Shown here: in pieces, positions 62,068-64,000 of the stretch
How positions within the stretch are numbered: position 1 is the first letter of the stretch
How the letters are laid out: each line of letters begins with the position of its first letter
Source: Actinomycetes bacterium
GTDB lineage: Bacteria; Actinomycetota; Actinomycetes; Streptosporangiales; Streptosporangiaceae
DNA: 64,000 nucleotides
Reading direction: 5' to 3'
NCBI GenBank assembly: GCA_021793235.1
Contig: JAJYTD010000007.1
Coordinates: 62,001-126,000 of the forward strand
Position numbers and translations under genes: made by a program
The notes under the pieces: generated by a model
Told to the model about the DNA's origin: nothing
The model's input: only the letters and a program-made list of their open reading frames with translations
Database searches by the model: none

Positions 62068-63759
62068 ATGACACAGACCCGGCAGAGTGCCGCGCAGGCA
62101 TCGCCCACGGCCCCGGCCCACATGGGGAAAGGGGCCGTGATCGCCGGCTGGCTGACGACGACGGACCACAAGAAGATCGGCTACCTCTACATCGCCACCT
62201 CGTTCGGCTTCTTCCTGCTCGCGGGGATCATGGCGATGCTCATCCGGGCCGAGCTGCTGTGGCCGGGGATGCAGGTGCTCTCCCATGAGCAGTACAACCA
62301 GTTGTTCACCATCCACGGCACGCTCATGATGCTGCTGTTCGCCACCCCGCTGTTCGCCGGGTTCGCCAACGCGGTCATGCCCCTGCAGATCGGTGCGCCC
62401 GACGTGGCCTTCCCGCGGCTCAACATGTTCAGCTACTGGCTGTTCCTGTTCGGTGGCCTCATGGTGCTCGGCGGGTTCTTCACCGCCGGCGGGGCCGCCT
62501 CCTTCGGCTGGTTCGCCTACATCCCGCTCTCGGACGCGGTCCGCTCTCCTGGTCTGGGCGGCGACCTGTGGGTGCTCGGCCTCCTCGTCGCCGGGCTCGG
62601 TACCATCCTGGGCACCGTCAATTTCATCACCACGATCGCGATCATGCGCGCGCCGGGCATGACCCTGTTCCGGATGCCGATCTTCACCTGGAACATCCTC
62701 TTCACCGGCATCCTCGTGCTATTGGCGTTTCCGGTGCTCACCGCCGCCCTGGCCGCGCTCGCCGCCGACAGGATCGTCGGCACGCACATCTACAGCGCCG
62801 AGCACGGCGGCGCGATCCTGTGGCAGCACCTGTTCTGGTTCTTCGGCCACCCCGAGGTCTACATCATCGCGCTCCCGTTCTTCGGCATCATCACCGAGGT
62901 CGTCCCGGTCTTCTCCCGCAAGCCGCTGTTCGGCTACAAGGGCATGGTCGGCGCCACCATCGCCATCACCGGCCTGTCGATGCTGGTGTGGGCACACCAC
63001 ATGTTCGCCACGGGGGCGGTGCTGCTGCCGTTCTTCGCCCTGATGTCGTTCCTCATCGCGGTGCCCACCGGAATCAAGTTCTTCAATTGGATCGGCACGA
63101 TGTGGCGGGGCCAACTGGTCTTTCCCAACCCGATGCTGTTCGCCGTGGGGTTCCTGGTGACGTTCTTGTTCGGCGGGCTGACCGGGGTGGTGCTGGCGTC
63201 GCCGCCGCTGGACTTCCACACCACCGACTCCTACTTCGTGGTCGGCCATTTCCACTACGTCGTCTTCGGCACCGTGGTGTTCGCGATGTTCGCCGGGTTC
63301 TACTTCTGGTGGCCCAAGTTCACCGGGCGGATACTCAACGAGCCCCTCGGCAAGTGGCACTTCTGGACGCTGTTCCTCGGCTTCCACGCCACCTTCGGCG
63401 TGCACCACTGGCTCGGTGCCCAGGGCATGCCCCGGCGCTACGCCGACTACCTGCCCACAGACGGGTTCACCGCGCTGAACATCGTCTCCAGCATCGGCTC
63501 GTTCGTCCTCGGCGCGTCCACGCTGTTCTTCCTCTACAACGTCTATGCGACGGCCCGCCGCGGCACACCGGTCCAGACCGACGACCCCTGGAGGTACGGC
63601 CAGTCCCTGGAATGGGCGACCTCGTGTCCGCCGCCCCGCCACAACTTCGTCTCGCTGCCCCGCATCCGCAGCAACCGCCCAGCGTTCGACCTGCACTTCC
63701 CGAAAACAGCGGGCGGATCCCCATCGCCTGGCAGAGGGCAGGCCACCACATCCGGGTAG
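62068..63759 (+). CDS. ctaD: Cytochrome c oxidase subunit I
   Basis: A 563-aa heme-copper oxidase subunit with twelve hydrophobic segments. [16 protein letters not shown] starts the fold. Heme and CuB ligands are seen in [26 protein letters not shown] (His-Tyr pair), WAHHMFATG and [12 protein letters not shown]. Length and the C-terminal [18 protein letters not shown] are normal for actinobacterial aa3 oxidases. No subunit II, III or cytochrome c genes are present in the window, so this looks like a solitary or paralogous copy. It starts 50 bases after the formate dehydrogenase operon. Confidence 0.96.
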   Translation: MTQTRQSAAQASPTAPAHMGKGAVIAGWLTTTDHKKIGYLYIATSFGFFLLAGIMAMLIRAELLWPGMQVLSHEQYNQLFTIHGTLMMLLFATPLFAGFANAVMPLQIGAPDVAFPRLNMFSYWLFLFGGLMVLGGFFTAGGAASFGWFAYIPLSDAVRSPGLGGDLWVLGLLVAGLGTILGTVNFITTIAIMRAPGMTLFRMPIFTWNILFTGILVLLAFPVLTAALAALAADRIVGTHIYSAEHGGAILWQHLFWFFGHPEVYIIALPFFGIITEVVPVFSRKPLFGYKGMVGATIAITGLSMLVWAHHMFATGAVLLPFFALMSFLIAVPTGIKFFNWIGTMWRGQLVFPNPMLFAVGFLVTFLFGGLTGVVLASPPLDFHTTDSYFVVGHFHYVVFGTVVFAMFAGFYFWWPKFTGRILNEPLGKWHFWTLFLGFHATFGVHHWLGAQGMPRRYADYLPTDGFTALNIVSSIGSFVLGASTLFFLYNVYATARRGTPVQTDDPWRYGQSLEWATSCPPPRHNFVSLPRIRSNRPAFDLHFPKTAGGSPSPGRGQATTSG

Positions 63760-63917
63760 GGGAGCGGGCCGGCCATCTTCACCACTCCTGGCCTGCGGTT
63801 TCGCGCACACTGGTGATTTGACAGATGCGCAGTCACCAGACGAGCACGGATAGTTGCGTACAGCCAAGCCAAGGAGGTGAAAAAGAGCGCAGATCCGCAG
63901 CGCTACGGGACGTCCCG

Positions 63918-63998
63918 ATGATGTCCTCTGAACACACTCATTACGGGTCCTTTTCAGTGCCCGATAACCCGGTCAGCCCATTCTCACTGCAGAGCTGA
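63918..63998 (+). CDS. Possible 26-aa peptide, weakly supported
   Basis: A short frame MMSSEHTHYGSFSVPDNPVS ending PFSLQS lies after ctaD. The perfect anti-Shine-Dalgarno complement AAGGAGGTGA at 63871-63880 lies upstream but about 37 bases away, with no start codon at proper distance. A 14-codon GTG frame (63877-63921) ends overlapping this ATG and could couple translation. It may be chance. The rest of 63760-64000 shows nothing but a CTGGTGA/TCACCAG dyad at 63810-63839. Confidence 0.15.
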   Translation: MMSSEHTHYGSFSVPDNPVSPFSLQS

Positions 63999-64000
63999 CC

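Overview
High-GC actinobacterial DNA. The evidence is uniform GC-rich codon use, frequent GTG starts, an SAV2177-type methyltransferase, a PucR regulator, NarL-type two-component genes, lipobox lipoproteins and many ATGA or GTGA stop/start overlaps. The style fits a Streptosporangiales/Nocardiopsaceae-like genome, but the sequence alone does not fix the genus. I see about 57 protein genes, one tRNA and one decayed integrase.

Layout. (1) 201-8461 is an acetate module: acetyl-CoA synthetase, divergent from a LytS/LytR-type two-component pair, then two solute:sodium symporters, each preceded by a small two-helix membrane protein. A strong hairpin closes it. (2) 8682-9170 is tRNA-Lys with the remnant of a tyrosine integrase. 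(3) 9176-21842 is a mixed accessory stretch: a Tat-exported amidohydrolase with its TetR regulator, a methyltransferase, an OmpA-type lipoprotein, a secreted C39-like cysteine peptidase, a flavodoxin, an SRPBCC protein, an orphan MftD-like flavin enzyme, an HxlR/imine-reductase-like pair, an aldo/keto reductase and an unknown protein. (4) 22079-41460 is the main item. It holds a catabolic island whose genes match the actinobacterial steroid C/D-ring (HIP) pathway: EchA20, IpdA, IpdB, IpdC, a thiolase, SDRs, an acyl-CoA dehydrogenase pair and an enoyl-CoA hydratase. These sit with a Liv-type ABC importer, an acyl-CoA ligase, a hotdog thioesterase, a gamma-carbonic-anhydrase-fold protein and a GntR regulator. 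(5) 41499-54581 holds two zinc alcohol dehydrogenases, a second OmpA-type lipoprotein, a small lipoprotein, a D-amino-acid dehydrogenase-like flavoprotein, a luciferase-like oxidoreductase, a PucR regulator, an NmrA-like protein, a DUF1772 protein and a NarL-type two-component pair. (6) 54886-63759 holds an SDR, a conserved unknown protein, a three-subunit formate dehydrogenase and a cytochrome c oxidase subunit I.

How the genes work together. In the island, the importer would bring in a carboxylic acid and the ligase would activate it. EchA20, IpdC and IpdAB would open two fused rings, and the thiolase and dehydrogenases would finish the beta-oxidation. An identical 14-bp box (core GTTA-N5-TAAC) lies in the two main AT-rich promoter regions around the GntR gene and a weaker copy lies before the transporter operon, so all parts may be one GntR regulon. 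Steroid A/B-ring genes and a KstR2-type TetR regulator are absent from the window, which raises the question of what the real substrate is.
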